From Actibacterium sp. MT2.3-13A (GTDB lineage: Bacteria > Pseudomonadota > Alphaproteobacteria > Rhodobacterales > Rhodobacteraceae): 64,000 bases of DNA. The notes under the pieces are model-generated. The model was not told the origin of the DNA and did no database searches. It saw nothing but the letters and a program-made list of their open reading frames with translations. The translations under genes and the position numbers were made by a program. How positions within the stretch are numbered: position 1 is the stretch's first letter; each line of letters starts with the position of its first letter. Shown here piece after piece: positions 1 through 9,249 of this stretch. The stretch covers positions 124,001 to 188,000 of the forward strand of contig NZ_JAGSOU010000001.1 in the NCBI RefSeq assembly GCF_018139985.1. Direction: 5' to 3'.

Positions 1-153
1 ATGCGGGTAGAGGCGATCGACGGCACCTGGAAACTGGCCCAGAACAAGCCCGCCGCGGCCCGGCTGTCGGCGGCCCGGCAACTCGACGGTTTTGGCCAGG
101 ACCCGGAGGCGCGGCTGCTGGCCGCGCTGATGAAGGGCCTCGGCGAAAGCTGA
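1..153 (+). CDS. C-terminal end of a PaiB-like FMN-binding transcriptional regulator (partial)
   Basis: This is the last 50 codons of a gene that begins before the window; the ATG at position 1 is probably an internal codon. The peptide contains IDGTWKLAQNKPAAAR, which matches the conserved C-terminal signature of the PaiB family (split-barrel, FMN-binding negative regulators), where a G-x-W-K-x-S/A-Q-N-x-P motif is followed by a short helix. Family members bind flavin and are described as repressors of sporulation or degradative genes in Bacillus; their role in alphaproteobacteria is unclear. The assignment rests on one motif in a fragment, so it is moderate. The gene ends 57 bases before the next start. 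Confidence 0.6.
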   Translation: MRVEAIDGTWKLAQNKPAAARLSAARQLDGFGQDPEARLLAALMKGLGES

Positions 154-210
154 GTGGACAGCGGCCCGCGCCCTGCCTATCGTGGCCCCGAACACAGACG
201 GAGGATTGCG

Positions 211-495
211 ATGCCCCTTCCCGTTGCCCTGGCCCCGATCGCGACGGTGGCGCTGCGGTATGGCGCGGTGGCGCTGGCCGGCTACGCGCTGGCCCGCCGG
301 ATCGAGCCCGGCCGCCGCTGCCAGCACGCCGAGGACGCCCATGACCGGCTGGACGAGGGCGTGACCCTGCGCCACGCGGCCGAGCAGGTGAACACCACCG
401 CCCGGTTCCGCCGCATCCTGCGGCTGGGCGAGGCCGGTCCGGGGCTCGAGATCGACGCCAGCGCGCTGGGCCGCCTGCGGGTGCGCCGGGTATGA
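211..495 (+). CDS. small conserved-type membrane protein, function unknown
   Basis: The 94-residue product has a hydrophobic, Ala-rich segment at about residues 5-25 followed by a charged, Arg-rich soluble part (ARRIEPGRR, AEDAHDRLDEG). I chose ATG 211 because GGAG lies 7 bases upstream; an in-frame GTG at 154 directly after the previous stop lacks such a site. The stop overlaps the start of the glutathione transferase gene (ATGA), suggesting translational coupling. I do not recognise a family. One membrane anchor with a cytoplasmic or periplasmic basic tail is all that can be said. Confidence 0.6.
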   Translation: MPLPVALAPIATVALRYGAVALAGYALARRIEPGRRCQHAEDAHDRLDEGVTLRHAAEQVNTTARFRRILRLGEAGPGLEIDASALGRLRVRRV

Positions 496-1100
496 TGAAG
501 CTCTTCCACAACCCCGCCTCGCCCTTCGTCCGCAAGGTCATGGTCGCGCTGATCGAGACCGGCCAACTGGACGACGTGACCCTCATCTCCGTCGCCGGCA
601 GCCCCACGGCCTCCGAACAGATGCCCACGGCGCAGAACCCGCTGGGCAAGGTCCCCACGCTGATTCGCGACAGCGGCCCGGCGATCTATGACAGCCGGGT
701 GATTTGCCGCTTCTTCGACCACCGCGCGGGCGGACGGCTCTATCCCGAAAGCCACCTGTGGGAGACGCTGACGCTGGAGGCGACCGCCGACGGCATGATG
801 GATGCCGCGGTGCTGATGGTCTACGAGGCCCGCTGCCGTCCGGAGGACAAGCGCTCCGAGGAATGGGTCGAAAGCCAGTGGAACAAGGTCTCCCGCGCGC
901 TGGACGCGCTGGAAAGCCGCTGGATGAGCCACCTTTCCGGCCCGCTGGACATGGGCCAGATCGCGGTGGGCTGCGCGCTGGGATACCTCGATTTCCGCCA
1001 CGACGCGCGCAACTGGCGCAAAGGGCGCGAGGCGCTGGCGGCGTGGTACGAGGATTTCGCCGGGCGGCCCGCGATGCAGGTCACCCAGCCGCGGGCCTGA
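492..1100 (+). CDS. glutathione S-transferase family protein
   Basis: The 202-residue protein has the two-part GST layout. Residues 1-80 form a thioredoxin-like domain with the N-terminal SPFVRKV segment, the cis-proline glutathione site GKVPTL and the DSR motif in place of the usual E-S at about residue 70. An all-helical C-terminal domain follows. GSTs of this type conjugate or reduce small electrophiles with glutathione in the cytoplasm; the substrate cannot be told. The start overlaps the preceding stop by four bases (ATGA), so both are likely on one transcript. It converges on the outer-membrane protein gene with only 4 bases between stops. Confidence 0.85.
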   Translation: MMKLFHNPASPFVRKVMVALIETGQLDDVTLISVAGSPTASEQMPTAQNPLGKVPTLIRDSGPAIYDSRVICRFFDHRAGGRLYPESHLWETLTLEATADGMMDAAVLMVYEARCRPEDKRSEEWVESQWNKVSRALDALESRWMSHLSGPLDMGQIAVGCALGYLDFRHDARNWRKGREALAAWYEDFAGRPAMQVTQPRA

Positions 1101-1104
1101 ACCC

Positions 1105-1752
1105 TCAGAACCTGTAGGACAGGCCGACGTTCAGCGCGTTGGTGATCAGGTCGGTCTTCAGCGTGCCGCCGCCCTTCAGGTCGGCCTCGTTGCTGGAGTA
1201 GGTGCCCTTGTATTCGCCGAACAGCGACCAGGTGTCGTTCAGCGCATAGCTCGCGCCCAGCACCAGTTGCACCACCGGGCCGGTGACCTGGTAGCCGTAG
1301 GTCTTGTTGCCGCCGACCAGCACATCGACATGCGGAATCGCCAGACCCAGGCCTGCGCCGGCATAGGGCGTCAGGCGGCTGGCCGCGTCGGGCCAGCGGT
1401 AGAACACATTGAAGGTGACCAGGTTGTGCCCGTCGGTGAATTCCAGCCGGCTGAAGCCGCTCTTGGCCAGGGTCGCCTTGTCGGCATAGACCTTGGCGTG
1501 GTTGACCTCGAAGGCATAGCCGAGATTGGCGCTGCGCCACCAGGTGGCGCGCAGCCCGTAATAGGGCGGCATGTCGAAGGGCTTGCCCTCCCAGCCGGCC
1601 TGGAACTTGAACGGCCCGACGCCGGGGGCGGTGCCGCTGACGTCGCTGTGCGGGGCGGACTGGGTGCCGGTGTAGAAGCTCAGCTCGACCTCCGCCGCGG
1701 CGGGCAGGGCCGAGAGCAGAACCAGGCTGAGAGCGCGCAGAAAGTGTTTCAT
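1105..1752 (-). CDS. outer-membrane beta-barrel protein
   Basis: The 215-residue product begins with a signal peptide (MKHFLRALSLVLLSALPAAA, cleavage near AAA-EVEL). The rest alternates polar and aromatic residues and ends in LNVGLSYRF, a terminal aromatic beta-signal for the BAM machinery. Repeated glycine-rich turns (PYAGAGLGLAIPHVD) and strands such as WSLFGEYKGTYSS fit an eight-stranded OmpA/OmpW/PagL-like barrel. The start at 1752 has GGAG six bases upstream; a longer reading to 1884 is rejected because it precedes the signal peptide. The ligand or function is unknown. It is divergent from petA. Confidence 0.75.
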   Translation of the reverse strand: MKHFLRALSLVLLSALPAAAEVELSFYTGTQSAPHSDVSGTAPGVGPFKFQAGWEGKPFDMPPYYGLRATWWRSANLGYAFEVNHAKVYADKATLAKSGFSRLEFTDGHNLVTFNVFYRWPDAASRLTPYAGAGLGLAIPHVDVLVGGNKTYGYQVTGPVVQLVLGASYALNDTWSLFGEYKGTYSSNEADLKGGGTLKTDLITNALNVGLSYRF

Positions 1753-1881
1753 GGAAGGCTCCGGGTTGACGAAATGCCACGGGCAGCCGGCCCGCGGGCA
1801 CGTTGCGCCCCATGCTGGCAAAGCGCACGCGCCGCTGCAACAGCCAACTGGGGTCCATATCGTCACGGGGGGGCAGTATCC

Positions 1882-1919
1882 CATTGCATTCCGGCATCAC
1901 TTTCCGCCACCGTGCAATG
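1882..1919. promoter_or_regulatory. inverted repeat in the omp-petA intergenic region
   Basis: CATTGCA at 1882-1888 and TGCAATG at 1913-1919 are perfect 7-base complements separated by 24 bases, about 115 bases before petA, inside the 279-base gap that must hold promoters for both divergent units. I see no clear sigma-70 -35/-10 pair in this gap. The repeat could be an operator, for example for PetR, but that is only positional inference. Confidence 0.3.
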
Positions 1920-2031
1920 ACTTCTGGACGCTTGAGCTGTTCGCCGCTAAACAACCGCGCGTGAGGCTGCGCATGCGTGGCCGCAATTTCGTTTCAGGCC
2001 GGAACCGCCGGCCGAGCAAGGGAGAATTCTC

Positions 2032-2592
2032 GTGTCCCACGCAGAAGAGCACGAAGGTACCCGCCGGGATTTCCTCTACTATGCCACCGCAGGGGCAGGC
2101 GCCGTGACCGCCGGCGCGGCGATCTGGCCGCTGGTGGACCAGATGAACCCGTCGGCAGACGTCCAGGCGCTCAGCTCGATCCGGGTTGACGTGTCGGGGG
2201 TCGAGGTCGGCAGCCAGCTGACCGTGAAATGGCTGGGCAAGCCGGTCTTCATCCGCCGCCGCACCGCCGACGAGATCGAGGCCGCCCGCGCGGTCGACCT
2301 TGAGCAGCTCATCGACAAGACCTCCGAAAACGCCAACAAGCCGGGATCGGACGCGTCGGACCAGAACCGCACGCTGGACGATGCGGGCGAGTGGCTGGTG
2401 ATGATCGGCGTGTGCACCCATCTGGGCTGCGTGCCGATCGGCAACGGCGCCGGCGAGTTCGGCGGCTGGTTCTGCCCCTGCCACGGCTCGCATTACGACC
2501 AGGCCGGTCGCATCCGCAAAGGCCCGGCACCGGAGAACCTGCATGTTCCGGTCGCCGAATTCGTCGACGAGACGACGATCAAGCTCGGTTAA
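2032..2592 (+). CDS. petA: ubiquinol-cytochrome c reductase iron-sulfur subunit (Rieske protein)
   Basis: The Rieske protein of the bc1 complex takes one electron from ubiquinol at the Qo site and passes it to cytochrome c1. The 186-residue product has an N-terminal TAT-type anchor ([16 protein letters not shown], residues 10-25), a membrane helix to about residue 36, then the 2Fe-2S domain. The ligands are visible: Cys128 and His130 in CTHLGC (with Cys133 as one disulfide partner), and Cys148, Cys150 (other disulfide partner) and His151 in CPCHGSHYD. The start is GTG at 2032 with GGGAGA seven to eight bases upstream. It is the first gene of petABC, with 11 bases to petB. Confidence 0.97.
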   Translation: MSHAEEHEGTRRDFLYYATAGAGAVTAGAAIWPLVDQMNPSADVQALSSIRVDVSGVEVGSQLTVKWLGKPVFIRRRTADEIEAARAVDLEQLIDKTSENANKPGSDASDQNRTLDDAGEWLVMIGVCTHLGCVPIGNGAGEFGGWFCPCHGSHYDQAGRIRKGPAPENLHVPVAEFVDETTIKLG

Positions 2593-2603
2593 GGGAGAGA
2601 CCG

Positions 2604-3941
2604 ATGTCTGGAATTCCGCACGACCATTATGAACCGACGACCGGCGCCGAGAAATGGCTGCACCGCCGCCTTCCGATCGTTGGCCTGATCTATGACACGA
2701 TCATGATCCCCACCCCCAAGAACCTGAACTGGATGTGGATCTGGGGCATCGTCCTGGCCTTCTGCCTGGGCCTGCAAATCGTTACCGGCATCGTGCTGGC
2801 CATGCACTACACGCCGCAGGTCGACCTGGCCTTCGCCTCGGTCGAGCACATCATGCGCAACGTGAACGCCGGCCACATGCTGCGCTACCTGCACGCCAAC
2901 GGCGCCTCGCTGTTCTTCCTCGCCGTCTACATGCACATCTTCCGCGGCCTCTACTACGGCTCCTACAAGGCCCCGCGCGAGATCACCTGGATCATCGGCA
3001 TGCTGATCTACCTGTGCATGATGGGCACCGCCTTCATGGGCTACGTCCTGCCCTGGGGGCAGATGTCGTTCTGGGGCGCCACGGTGATCACCGGCCTGTT
3101 CGGCGCGATCCCCTTGATCGGCGAGTCGATCCAGACCTGGCTCTTGGGCGGGCCGGCCGTGGACAACGCCACGCTGAACCGCTTCTTCTCGCTGCACTAC
3201 CTGCTGCCCTTCGTGATCGCGGCGCTGACCGCCGTTCACATCTGGGCCTTCCACACCACGGGCAACAACAACCCCACCGGTGTTGAGGTCCGCCGCGGCT
3301 CCAAGGCCGAGGCCGAGAAGGACACCGTGCCGTTCTGGCCCTATTTCGTGATCAAGGACCTGTTCGCGCTGGCCGTGATCCTAGTGGTGTTCTTCGCCAT
3401 CGTCGGCTTCATGCCCAACTACCTCGGCCATCCCGACAACTATATCGAGGCGAACCCGCTGGCGACGCCTGCGCATATCGTGCCGGAATGGTACTTCCTG
3501 CCCTTCTACGCCATCCTGCGGGCCTTCACCGCGGATGTCTGGGTGGTGCAGATCGCCAACTTCATCTCCTTCGGCATCATCGACGCCAAGTTCTTCGGCG
3601 TGCTGGCCATGTTCGGCGCGATCGCGGTGATGGCGCTGGCGCCCTGGCTCGACACGTCGTCGGTGCGGTCGGGCCGCTTCCGGCCGATGTTCAAGTGGTG
3701 GTTCGCGCTGCTGGTCGTCGACTTCGTGGTGCTGATGTGGGCGGGCGCGATGCCGGCCGGCGGCATCTATTCCACGATTGCGCTGATCGGCTCGGCCTAC
3801 TGGTTCGCCTACTTCCTGATCCTGCTGCCCCTGCTGGGCGTGATCGAGAAGCCGCTGGCGACGCCGGACAGCATCGAGGATGACTTCAACGCCCATTACG
3901 GCAAATCCGGCGCGGCCAACCAGCCGACGCCCGCCGAATGA
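2604..3941 (+). CDS. petB: cytochrome b of the bc1 complex
   Basis: The 445-residue integral membrane subunit carries hemes bL and bH and the Qo and Qi quinone sites. It has eight expected membrane helices. The heme ligands are seen as paired histidines in RYLHANGAS and VYMHIFRG (helix B) and in SLHYLLPF and AVHIWAFH (helix D), and the Qo signature [12 protein letters not shown] is intact. The C-terminus has an extra hydrophilic tail ending in NQPTPAE, as in other Rhodobacterales. ATG 2604 follows AAGGGAGAGA; a longer in-frame reading back to 2391 overlaps petA and is spurious. It lies between petA and petC in the operon. Confidence 0.98.
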   Translation: MSGIPHDHYEPTTGAEKWLHRRLPIVGLIYDTIMIPTPKNLNWMWIWGIVLAFCLGLQIVTGIVLAMHYTPQVDLAFASVEHIMRNVNAGHMLRYLHANGASLFFLAVYMHIFRGLYYGSYKAPREITWIIGMLIYLCMMGTAFMGYVLPWGQMSFWGATVITGLFGAIPLIGESIQTWLLGGPAVDNATLNRFFSLHYLLPFVIAALTAVHIWAFHTTGNNNPTGVEVRRGSKAEAEKDTVPFWPYFVIKDLFALAVILVVFFAIVGFMPNYLGHPDNYIEANPLATPAHIVPEWYFLPFYAILRAFTADVWVVQIANFISFGIIDAKFFGVLAMFGAIAVMALAPWLDTSSVRSGRFRPMFKWWFALLVVDFVVLMWAGAMPAGGIYSTIALIGSAYWFAYFLILLPLLGVIEKPLATPDSIEDDFNAHYGKSGAANQPTPAE

Positions 3942-3958
3942 GAGAAAGGAACGAGACA

Positions 3959-4750
3959 ATGCTTAAGAAGCTCACCCTTTCGGCCGTCGCCGCGCTGACC
4001 CTGTCGGCCGGCACGGCACTGGCCGCGGGCAGCGAAGGCCACATCGAAGACGTCCAGTTCTCGTTCGAGGGTCCGTTCGGCAAGTATGACCAGATGCAGC
4101 TGCAGCGCGGCCTGCAGGTCTACACCGAGGTCTGCGCGGCCTGCCACGGCATGAAGCAGGTGGCGTTCCGCACCCTGGCGGACGAGGGCGGCCCCGCCCT
4201 CCCCGACGACCAGATGCGCGCCTACGCCGAGTTCTACGAGGTGTTCGACGCCGAGCTGGACGACACCCGTCCGGCCAAGCCGACCGACCACTTCCCGCGC
4301 TCCAACGACCCCAAGGCGCCGGACCTGAGCATGATGGCCAAGGCCCGCGCGGGCTTCCACGGCCCCTATGGCACGGGTCTGAGCCAGCTCTTCAACGGCA
4401 TCGGCGGCCCCGAATACATCGTTTCGGTGCTGACCGGCTACACCGGCGAGACCAAGGAGGAGGCCGGCAGCCTCTTCTACGAGAACACCGCCTTCCCCGG
4501 CGGCTGGATCGCCATGCCGCCCCCGCTGTCGGACGAGCAGGTCGAGTATGCCGATGGCCACGCCAACGACGTGCATCACATGGCCGAGGACGTGTCCGCC
4601 TTCCTGATGTGGGCCGCCGAGCCCAAGATGATGGCGCGCAAGGAGGCCGGCTTCACCGCCGTGATCTTCCTCACCCTGCTGTCGGTGCTGCTGTATCTGA
4701 CCAACAAGCAGCTGTGGAAGCCGATCAAGGCCGGTGCCCGCAAGGACTGA
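3959..4750 (+). CDS. petC: cytochrome c1
   Basis: This subunit passes electrons from the Rieske cluster to soluble or membrane cytochrome c. The 263-residue precursor has a Sec signal peptide ending near ALAAG (residue 24) and the heme motif CAACH at residues 59-63. The axial Met is probably in [11 protein letters not shown], and there is a C-terminal anchor ([18 protein letters not shown]) followed by a basic tail. I chose ATG 3959 because AAAGGA lies upstream and the signal peptide follows; the ATG at 3938 overlapping the petB stop would add seven residues. A strong terminator follows 27 bases after the stop, closing the operon. Confidence 0.97.
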   Translation: MLKKLTLSAVAALTLSAGTALAAGSEGHIEDVQFSFEGPFGKYDQMQLQRGLQVYTEVCAACHGMKQVAFRTLADEGGPALPDDQMRAYAEFYEVFDAELDDTRPAKPTDHFPRSNDPKAPDLSMMAKARAGFHGPYGTGLSQLFNGIGGPEYIVSVLTGYTGETKEEAGSLFYENTAFPGGWIAMPPPLSDEQVEYADGHANDVHHMAEDVSAFLMWAAEPKMMARKEAGFTAVIFLTLLSVLLYLTNKQLWKPIKAGARKD

Positions 4751-4777
4751 TCCGTCCCGGATCCGAAAATGAAAATG

Positions 4778-4804
4778 AAAACGCGCCCTTCGGGGCGCGT
4801 TTTT
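4778..4804 (+). terminator. rho-independent terminator of petABC
   Basis: The arms AAAACGCGCCC and GGGCGCGTTTT pair around a TTCG tetraloop at 4789-4792 and run into a T tract. The position just after petC indicates that the bc1 operon ends here. Confidence 0.92.
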
Positions 4805-4924
4805 CGTTGACCTCACGGCGGGTGCAGAGACCCCGCCGCGTCCAGTCCCGAAAACCCCGCCCCGGCGAGGCGGGTTTCGTGCTAGGCTGTTTCGGTATTG
4901 GCAGCCGGCGCGAAAGGGAACCCG

Positions 4925-5860
4925 ATGACCACGATCGCAGTCGTCCAACAGCCCCCGGTCTATCTCGACCTCGAAAAATCCATGCAGCGCGCGATCGCCC
5001 TGATCGCCGAGGCCGCCGCGCAGGGCGCCCGGCTCTTGGTCTTTCCCGAAACCTGGCTGCCGGGCTACCCGACCTTCGTCTGGCGGCTGACGCCGGGCGC
5101 GGACATGGGCAAGACGGACGAACTTTACCGTCTGTCGCAGGCCAATTCCGTGGATGTCGGCAAGGGCGGTCTGGAACCGCTGCAAGCGGCCGCGCGGGAG
5201 CATGACATGGTGCTGGTGGTCGGCTTTCAGGAACGCGACAGCATGGTCAGCGGCAGCACACTGTTCAACAGCTGCGCCATCATCGACGCCGACGGGCGCG
5301 TGGCGAACCTGCACCGCAAGCTGATGCCAACCAATCCCGAGCGCATGGTCTGGGGCTTCGGCGACGGCAGCGGGCTGAACGTCGTCGACACCGCCATCGG
5401 GCGTGTCGGCGCCCTCATCTGCTGGGAAAACTACATGCCTCTGGCGCGTTACGCCCTCTACGCCCAGGACATTGACATCTACGTCGCGCCCACCTGGGAC
5501 AGCGGCGCGAGCTGGCTGGCCACGATGCAGCATATCGCGCGCGAGGGCGGCTGCTGGGTGATCGGCTGCGCGACCGCGCTCCAAGCCTCCGACATTCCCG
5601 ACACCATCCCCTTCCGGGACGCGCTTTTCCCCGACGCGGAGGAATGGGTGAACCCGGGCGACGCGGTGGTCTACAAGCCCTTCGGGGGCGTGGCCGCGGG
5701 GCCCATGCACAAGGAAAAGGGCCTGCTGCTGACCGAGATCGACGTGGCCGCCGCCGCCGCTTCGCGGCGCAAGTTCGACGCCTCCGGCCATTACGCCCGG
5801 CCCGACGTGTTCACCCTGACCGTGAACCGGCGGAAACAGGTTCCCGTGGCCTTCGAGTAA
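4925..5860 (+). CDS. nitrilase / carbon-nitrogen hydrolase
   Basis: The 311-residue enzyme belongs to the nitrilase superfamily, which hydrolyses nitriles (or cyanide-like or amide bonds) to acids and ammonia in the cytoplasm. The catalytic triad is intact: Glu42 in FPETWLPGYP, Lys132 in HRKLMPT and Cys166 in ICWENYMPL. The motif around Cys166 (C-W-E-N-x-M-P) is that of true nitrilases rather than amidases or NAD synthetase domains. ATG 4925 has AAAGGGAA upstream; a longer frame starting at 4898 is not supported. No metabolic partner genes adjoin it, so the substrate is unknown. It converges on thiQ with 9 bases between stops. Confidence 0.88.
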   Translation: MTTIAVVQQPPVYLDLEKSMQRAIALIAEAAAQGARLLVFPETWLPGYPTFVWRLTPGADMGKTDELYRLSQANSVDVGKGGLEPLQAAAREHDMVLVVGFQERDSMVSGSTLFNSCAIIDADGRVANLHRKLMPTNPERMVWGFGDGSGLNVVDTAIGRVGALICWENYMPLARYALYAQDIDIYVAPTWDSGASWLATMQHIAREGGCWVIGCATALQASDIPDTIPFRDALFPDAEEWVNPGDAVVYKPFGGVAAGPMHKEKGLLLTEIDVAAAAASRRKFDASGHYARPDVFTLTVNRRKQVPVAFE

Positions 5861-5869
5861 GCGGCGGCC

Positions 5870-6562
5870 TCAGCCCAGATAAGCGCGCAGCGCCTCGGGC
5901 GGGTCGGAGAACAGCTCACCCGTCTCCACCGGCGCGTGCACCTGCCCCTCGGCCACCAGCACGGTCTGGTCGCCGATCATCACCGCGTCGCCCGGGTCGT
6001 GGGTGACCATCAGCAGGGTCGCCCCGGTCTCGACCGCCAGTTCGCGCACCAGCGCCAGCATCTCGGCCTTCAGGGCCGGGCCGAGCGCCGAGAACGGCTC
6101 GTCCAGCAGCATCAGGGGCCGGTCGCGCAGCAACACGCGGGCCAGCGCCACCCGGCTGCGCTGCCCGCCCGACAGCGCGCCTGGCTTGCGCGCGCCGAAC
6201 CCCGCCAGCCCGACATGATCGAGGCAGGCCTCGACCGCCTGCCATTCAGCCTTGGACAGCCGCAGGTTGGGGCGCAGGCCCAGCGCCACGTTCTGCGCCG
6301 CGCTCAGGTGCGGAAACAGGTTGTTGTCCTGAAACAGCATCGAGACCGGCCGCTCGCCCGGCGCCAGCGGGCCGAGGTCCCTCCCCTGAAAGATCACCCG
6401 CCCCGATTTCGGCGGCAGGAAGCCGGCGATCGCATCCAACAGCGTCGATTTCCCGGCTCCCGAGGGCCCGATCACCGCCACCCGCGCCCCCGGCGCGATG
6501 GACAGATCGGCGCGCAGTTCGAAGCCCTCGTGCCCGATCACCAGTTTCTCAAGTATCAGCAC
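5870..6562 (-). CDS. thiQ: thiamine ABC transporter ATP-binding protein
   Basis: This is the ATPase of the thiamine/thiamine pyrophosphate importer. The 230-residue protein has Walker A GPSGAGKST at 32-40, the Q-loop FQDNNLFPHL, signature LSGGQ at 130-134, Walker B LMLLDEP at 150-156 and the switch His in VTHDP. NNLFPHLS after the Q-loop is typical of ThiQ. It starts within the end of thiP (14-base overlap) and is the last gene of the thiBPQ operon. Context with the TPP riboswitch makes the thiamine specificity reliable. Confidence 0.95.
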   Translation of the reverse strand: MLILEKLVIGHEGFELRADLSIAPGARVAVIGPSGAGKSTLLDAIAGFLPPKSGRVIFQGRDLGPLAPGERPVSMLFQDNNLFPHLSAAQNVALGLRPNLRLSKAEWQAVEACLDHVGLAGFGARKPGALSGGQRSRVALARVLLRDRPLMLLDEPFSALGPALKAEMLALVRELAVETGATLLMVTHDPGDAVMIGDQTVLVAEGQVHAPVETGELFSDPPEALRAYLG

Positions 6563-8123
6563 GCAGGCGTCCCCCTCGGTCGAACAGCCAGAACAGGCCC
6601 AGGCTCAGCCCCAGCAGCAGAAGCGCGGCGCCGGCCGCCTGCTCCATCCGGTAGGCCGACATCAGGCGATAGAGTTGCAGCGGCAGCGTCGCCTCCTGCG
6701 GATCTGCAAACAGCGCGATCACGCCGAGATCCCCCATCGACAGCGCCGCCGCCAGCCCCAGGGCGAAGCCCAGCGGCCGGCGCAGGCGGGGCAGCAGCAG
6801 CAGCCGCACCCGCACCCAGCCACGCATGTCCAGCGAATCGGCCAGCCGGCCATAGGCGCCCTCGATGTCGCGCAGCGCCGGGATCAGGGCGCGAAGCGCG
6901 AAGGGCAGGCTCATCACCGCGTTGACCAGCGCAGTCACCGGCAGTGCCAGCGCCTGCGGGTCGGCGATGGGAAAGATCAGGATGAACAGCCCGGTGCCGA
7001 TCACCAGCGACGAGGCGGCGATGGCCAGCGCGCCCACGCCCTCCAGCAGGTTCGAGGCCAGCCCGTGGCCCAGCCGCACCACCGCCAGCGCCATGGGCAG
7101 TGCCAGGCACAGCATCAGCAGGGCCGATCCCAGCGACACCAGCACCGAGCGCAGCGCCGCCTGCAACACCGACACCGGCAGGTCGGCCAGCCCGCGCAGC
7201 CCGCCCAGCACCACCATGCCCAGCGGCGTCAGCAGGAACAGCGCCACCGCCAGCAGCCACAGCGCGTCCTGCGCCCTCAGCGCGGCACCGCGCGCGTCCC
7301 AGCGCTCGACCAGCCGGTCGAGCCCCGCGCCGGTCATCGCCGGCACCGCGACCCACAGCGCCAGCCCCGCCGCCACCGCCGACATGGCGAATTGCACGGT
7401 GGACAGAAGCGCGGCGCGCGACAGGTCGAACTCGAAGCGGAAGGCCTGGTAGATCGCCAGTTCCACCGTCGTGGCCCGGGGCCCGCCGCCCAGCGTCAGC
7501 GCCACCGCGAAACTGGTGGTGCAGATGACGAAGATCACCACGAAGGCGCCGGGCAGCACCGCGCGCAGCATCGGCCGCTCCAACACCCGCGCGATGTCGC
7601 CGGGCGCGAAGCCCAGCGAGGCCGCGAGACGGAACCGCTCCGCCGGGATCGACAGCCAGCCCTGAAGGATCAGCCTCGTGGCCAGCGGCAGATTGAAGAA
7701 CACATGCGCCAGAACCACGCCGGTCAGTCCGTAGATGTTCAGCGGATCGAACCCGGCCCAGACCAGCGCGTCGCTGACCAGCCCGCTGCGGCCGAACACG
7801 GCCAGCAGCCCCAGCACCGCCACGATCACCGGCAGGATGAAGGGCGCGCCCAGCAGCGTGATCAGCAGCCCCCGCCCCGGAAACCGCCGCCGCGCCAGCG
7901 CGCGCGCGACCGGCACCGCCAGCGCCACCGACAGCGCCGCCGACAGCAGGGCCTGCATCGCGGTGAACCGGACCGCCGCCCAATCGGCCGGGCCCAGCGC
8001 CGAAAGCGTCTCGGCCCGCCAGAACACCGCCGCCAGCGTGCCCAGCGTCAGCGCGAGGACCAGGGCAGCCACCGCCACCCCGGCCCAGATCACGGAGCTT
8101 ACTGGCTGAGCGCGGCGCGCCAT
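6549..8123 (-). CDS. thiP: thiamine ABC transporter permease
   Basis: The 524-residue permease is a fused double module, with two sets of about six membrane helices. Each set carries a cytoplasmic EAA-type loop (RLAASLGFAPGDIARVLERP in the first half; the second lies near YGRLADSLDMRGW). This matches the usual ThiP length of about 530. ATG 8123 lies 25 bases inside the 3' end of thiB; the reading frame is open further upstream but that part is antisense-like sequence within thiB. A GTG at 8096 is an alternative start. It forms the membrane channel between ThiB and ThiQ. Confidence 0.93.
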   Translation of the reverse strand: MARRAQPVSSVIWAGVAVAALVLALTLGTLAAVFWRAETLSALGPADWAAVRFTAMQALLSAALSVALAVPVARALARRRFPGRGLLITLLGAPFILPVIVAVLGLLAVFGRSGLVSDALVWAGFDPLNIYGLTGVVLAHVFFNLPLATRLILQGWLSIPAERFRLAASLGFAPGDIARVLERPMLRAVLPGAFVVIFVICTTSFAVALTLGGGPRATTVELAIYQAFRFEFDLSRAALLSTVQFAMSAVAAGLALWVAVPAMTGAGLDRLVERWDARGAALRAQDALWLLAVALFLLTPLGMVVLGGLRGLADLPVSVLQAALRSVLVSLGSALLMLCLALPMALAVVRLGHGLASNLLEGVGALAIAASSLVIGTGLFILIFPIADPQALALPVTALVNAVMSLPFALRALIPALRDIEGAYGRLADSLDMRGWVRVRLLLLPRLRRPLGFALGLAAALSMGDLGVIALFADPQEATLPLQLYRLMSAYRMEQAAGAALLLLGLSLGLFWLFDRGGRLRADT

Positions 8124-9091
8124 TCCTCGAGCGCCTCCTGTCTGATTTTCGCGGCCTCCCCCGCGGCATAGATCAGGGCCTTTTCGGGCGCAATCAGGGT
8201 TTCGAACCCCTCCGGCAGCCCGCCCGCGGGCGTGCGCGCGGGATACATCCAGTTGGTGGTCGGGATGATCGACTGGAAATCGTCGGAGACCATGAAATCG
8301 AGGAACTCCTTCGCCAGCTCCAGCTCGTCGGAGGAGGCGATGGCGCCCCCCACCTCGATCTGCATGTAGTGCCCCTCGTCGAAGGGGGCGGCGGCCTTGC
8401 TGTCGTCCTGCTCGGCGATCAGGTGATAGGCGGGCGAGGTGGTGTAGGACAGCACCATGTCGGCCTCGCCCTCCAGGAACATGCCATAGGCTTCGGACCA
8501 GCCCTTGGTCACGGTCAGCACATGCGGCGCGAGACCTTCCCAGATCTCCGGCGCGCGGTCGCCATAGGCGGCCTTCACCCACAACAGCAGCCCCAGCCCC
8601 GGCGTCGAGGAACGCGGGTCCTCGATCACGATCTTCAGGTCGTCGGGGGCGGCGGCCAGCGCCTCGAAACTGGTGGGCGGCTCGGGCAGCTTCGCCTTGT
8701 CGTAAACGAAGGCGAAATAGCCCCAGTCATAGGGCAGGAACATCGGGTCCTCCCATTCCACCGGCATGTCGAAACTCAGTTCGTTGCGGTCGTGCAGCGC
8801 GAACAGCCCGGTCTCGGCGGCCAGCGCGGTGAGGTTGGTGTCGAGCCCCAGCACCACGTCGGCCTCGGTGCGCACGCCCTCCAGCCGCAGCCGGCCCAGT
8901 AGCGACGCGCCGTCGCCCGCGCCCACGAATTTCACGTCGCAGCCGCAGCGTTCCTCGAAGGCCTTTTCGACCTGCGGGCCCGGCCCCCAGTCGGAGATGA
9001 AACTGTCATAGGTATAGACGGTGAGCACGGGCGTCTCGGCCAGCGCCGAAGTGGCAAGCAAGGCTCCCGCAGCGATGATCGGATATTTCAT
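8099..9091 (-). CDS. thiB: thiamine-binding periplasmic protein
   Basis: The 330-residue precursor has a Sec signal (MKYPIIAAGALLATSALA) and then a type II periplasmic binding fold. VLTVYTYDSFISDWGPGPQV at the mature N-terminus and GWSEAYGMFLEGEADMVLSY in the middle are typical of ThiB/TbpA. It captures thiamine or its phosphates for ThiPQ. ATG 9091 is preceded by GGAGGATGCCCC, a strong ribosome-binding site located downstream of the TPP riboswitch. An in-frame GTG at 9142 would extend the protein before the signal peptide and is not used here. Confidence 0.94.
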   Translation of the reverse strand: MKYPIIAAGALLATSALAETPVLTVYTYDSFISDWGPGPQVEKAFEERCGCDVKFVGAGDGASLLGRLRLEGVRTEADVVLGLDTNLTALAAETGLFALHDRNELSFDMPVEWEDPMFLPYDWGYFAFVYDKAKLPEPPTSFEALAAAPDDLKIVIEDPRSSTPGLGLLLWVKAAYGDRAPEIWEGLAPHVLTVTKGWSEAYGMFLEGEADMVLSYTTSPAYHLIAEQDDSKAAAPFDEGHYMQIEVGGAIASSDELELAKEFLDFMVSDDFQSIIPTTNWMYPARTPAGGLPEGFETLIAPEKALIYAAGEAAKIRQEALEEWRAALSQ

Positions 9092-9157
9092 GGGGCATCC
9101 TCCATACACGACGGGCGGGGTCAGGGCGTGGGATCCGTCCACTCGCGGGGGCTGTCC

Positions 9158-9243
9158 GTCAACCTTCCCTCCGCCGGTCTTAACCGGGTCAGGTTCAACG
9201 GGTTCGCGCGGCGCGTCTCAGCCCTTGCGGGCACCCCGAGGTG
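9158..9243 (-). promoter_or_regulatory. TPP riboswitch (THI element) controlling thiBPQ
   Basis: Read on the minus strand, the conserved THI-box blocks are present in order. First comes CTCGGGGTGCCCGCAAGGGC followed by TGAGA, then AACCCGTTGAACCTGACC and GGTTAAGACCGG, and finally GGCGGAGGGAA. These form the TPP aptamer, which shuts off thiamine transport genes when TPP is abundant. The spacer of about 55 bases to the thiB Shine-Dalgarno shows no obvious T-tract terminator, so control is more likely at translation initiation. The ends given are approximate. Confidence 0.95.
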
Positions 9244-9249
9244 CCCCGG

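Noticed and set aside
1753-2031. A sigma-70 promoter for petABC
   Set aside because: No -35/-10 pair with 16-18 base spacing stood out, so none was called; activation by another factor is possible.
6498-8171. Gln/His/Arg-rich frame resembling a low-complexity protein
   Set aside because: It is the antisense of thiP, a membrane protein whose Leu/Ala codons read as Gln/Arg/Ser on the other strand.
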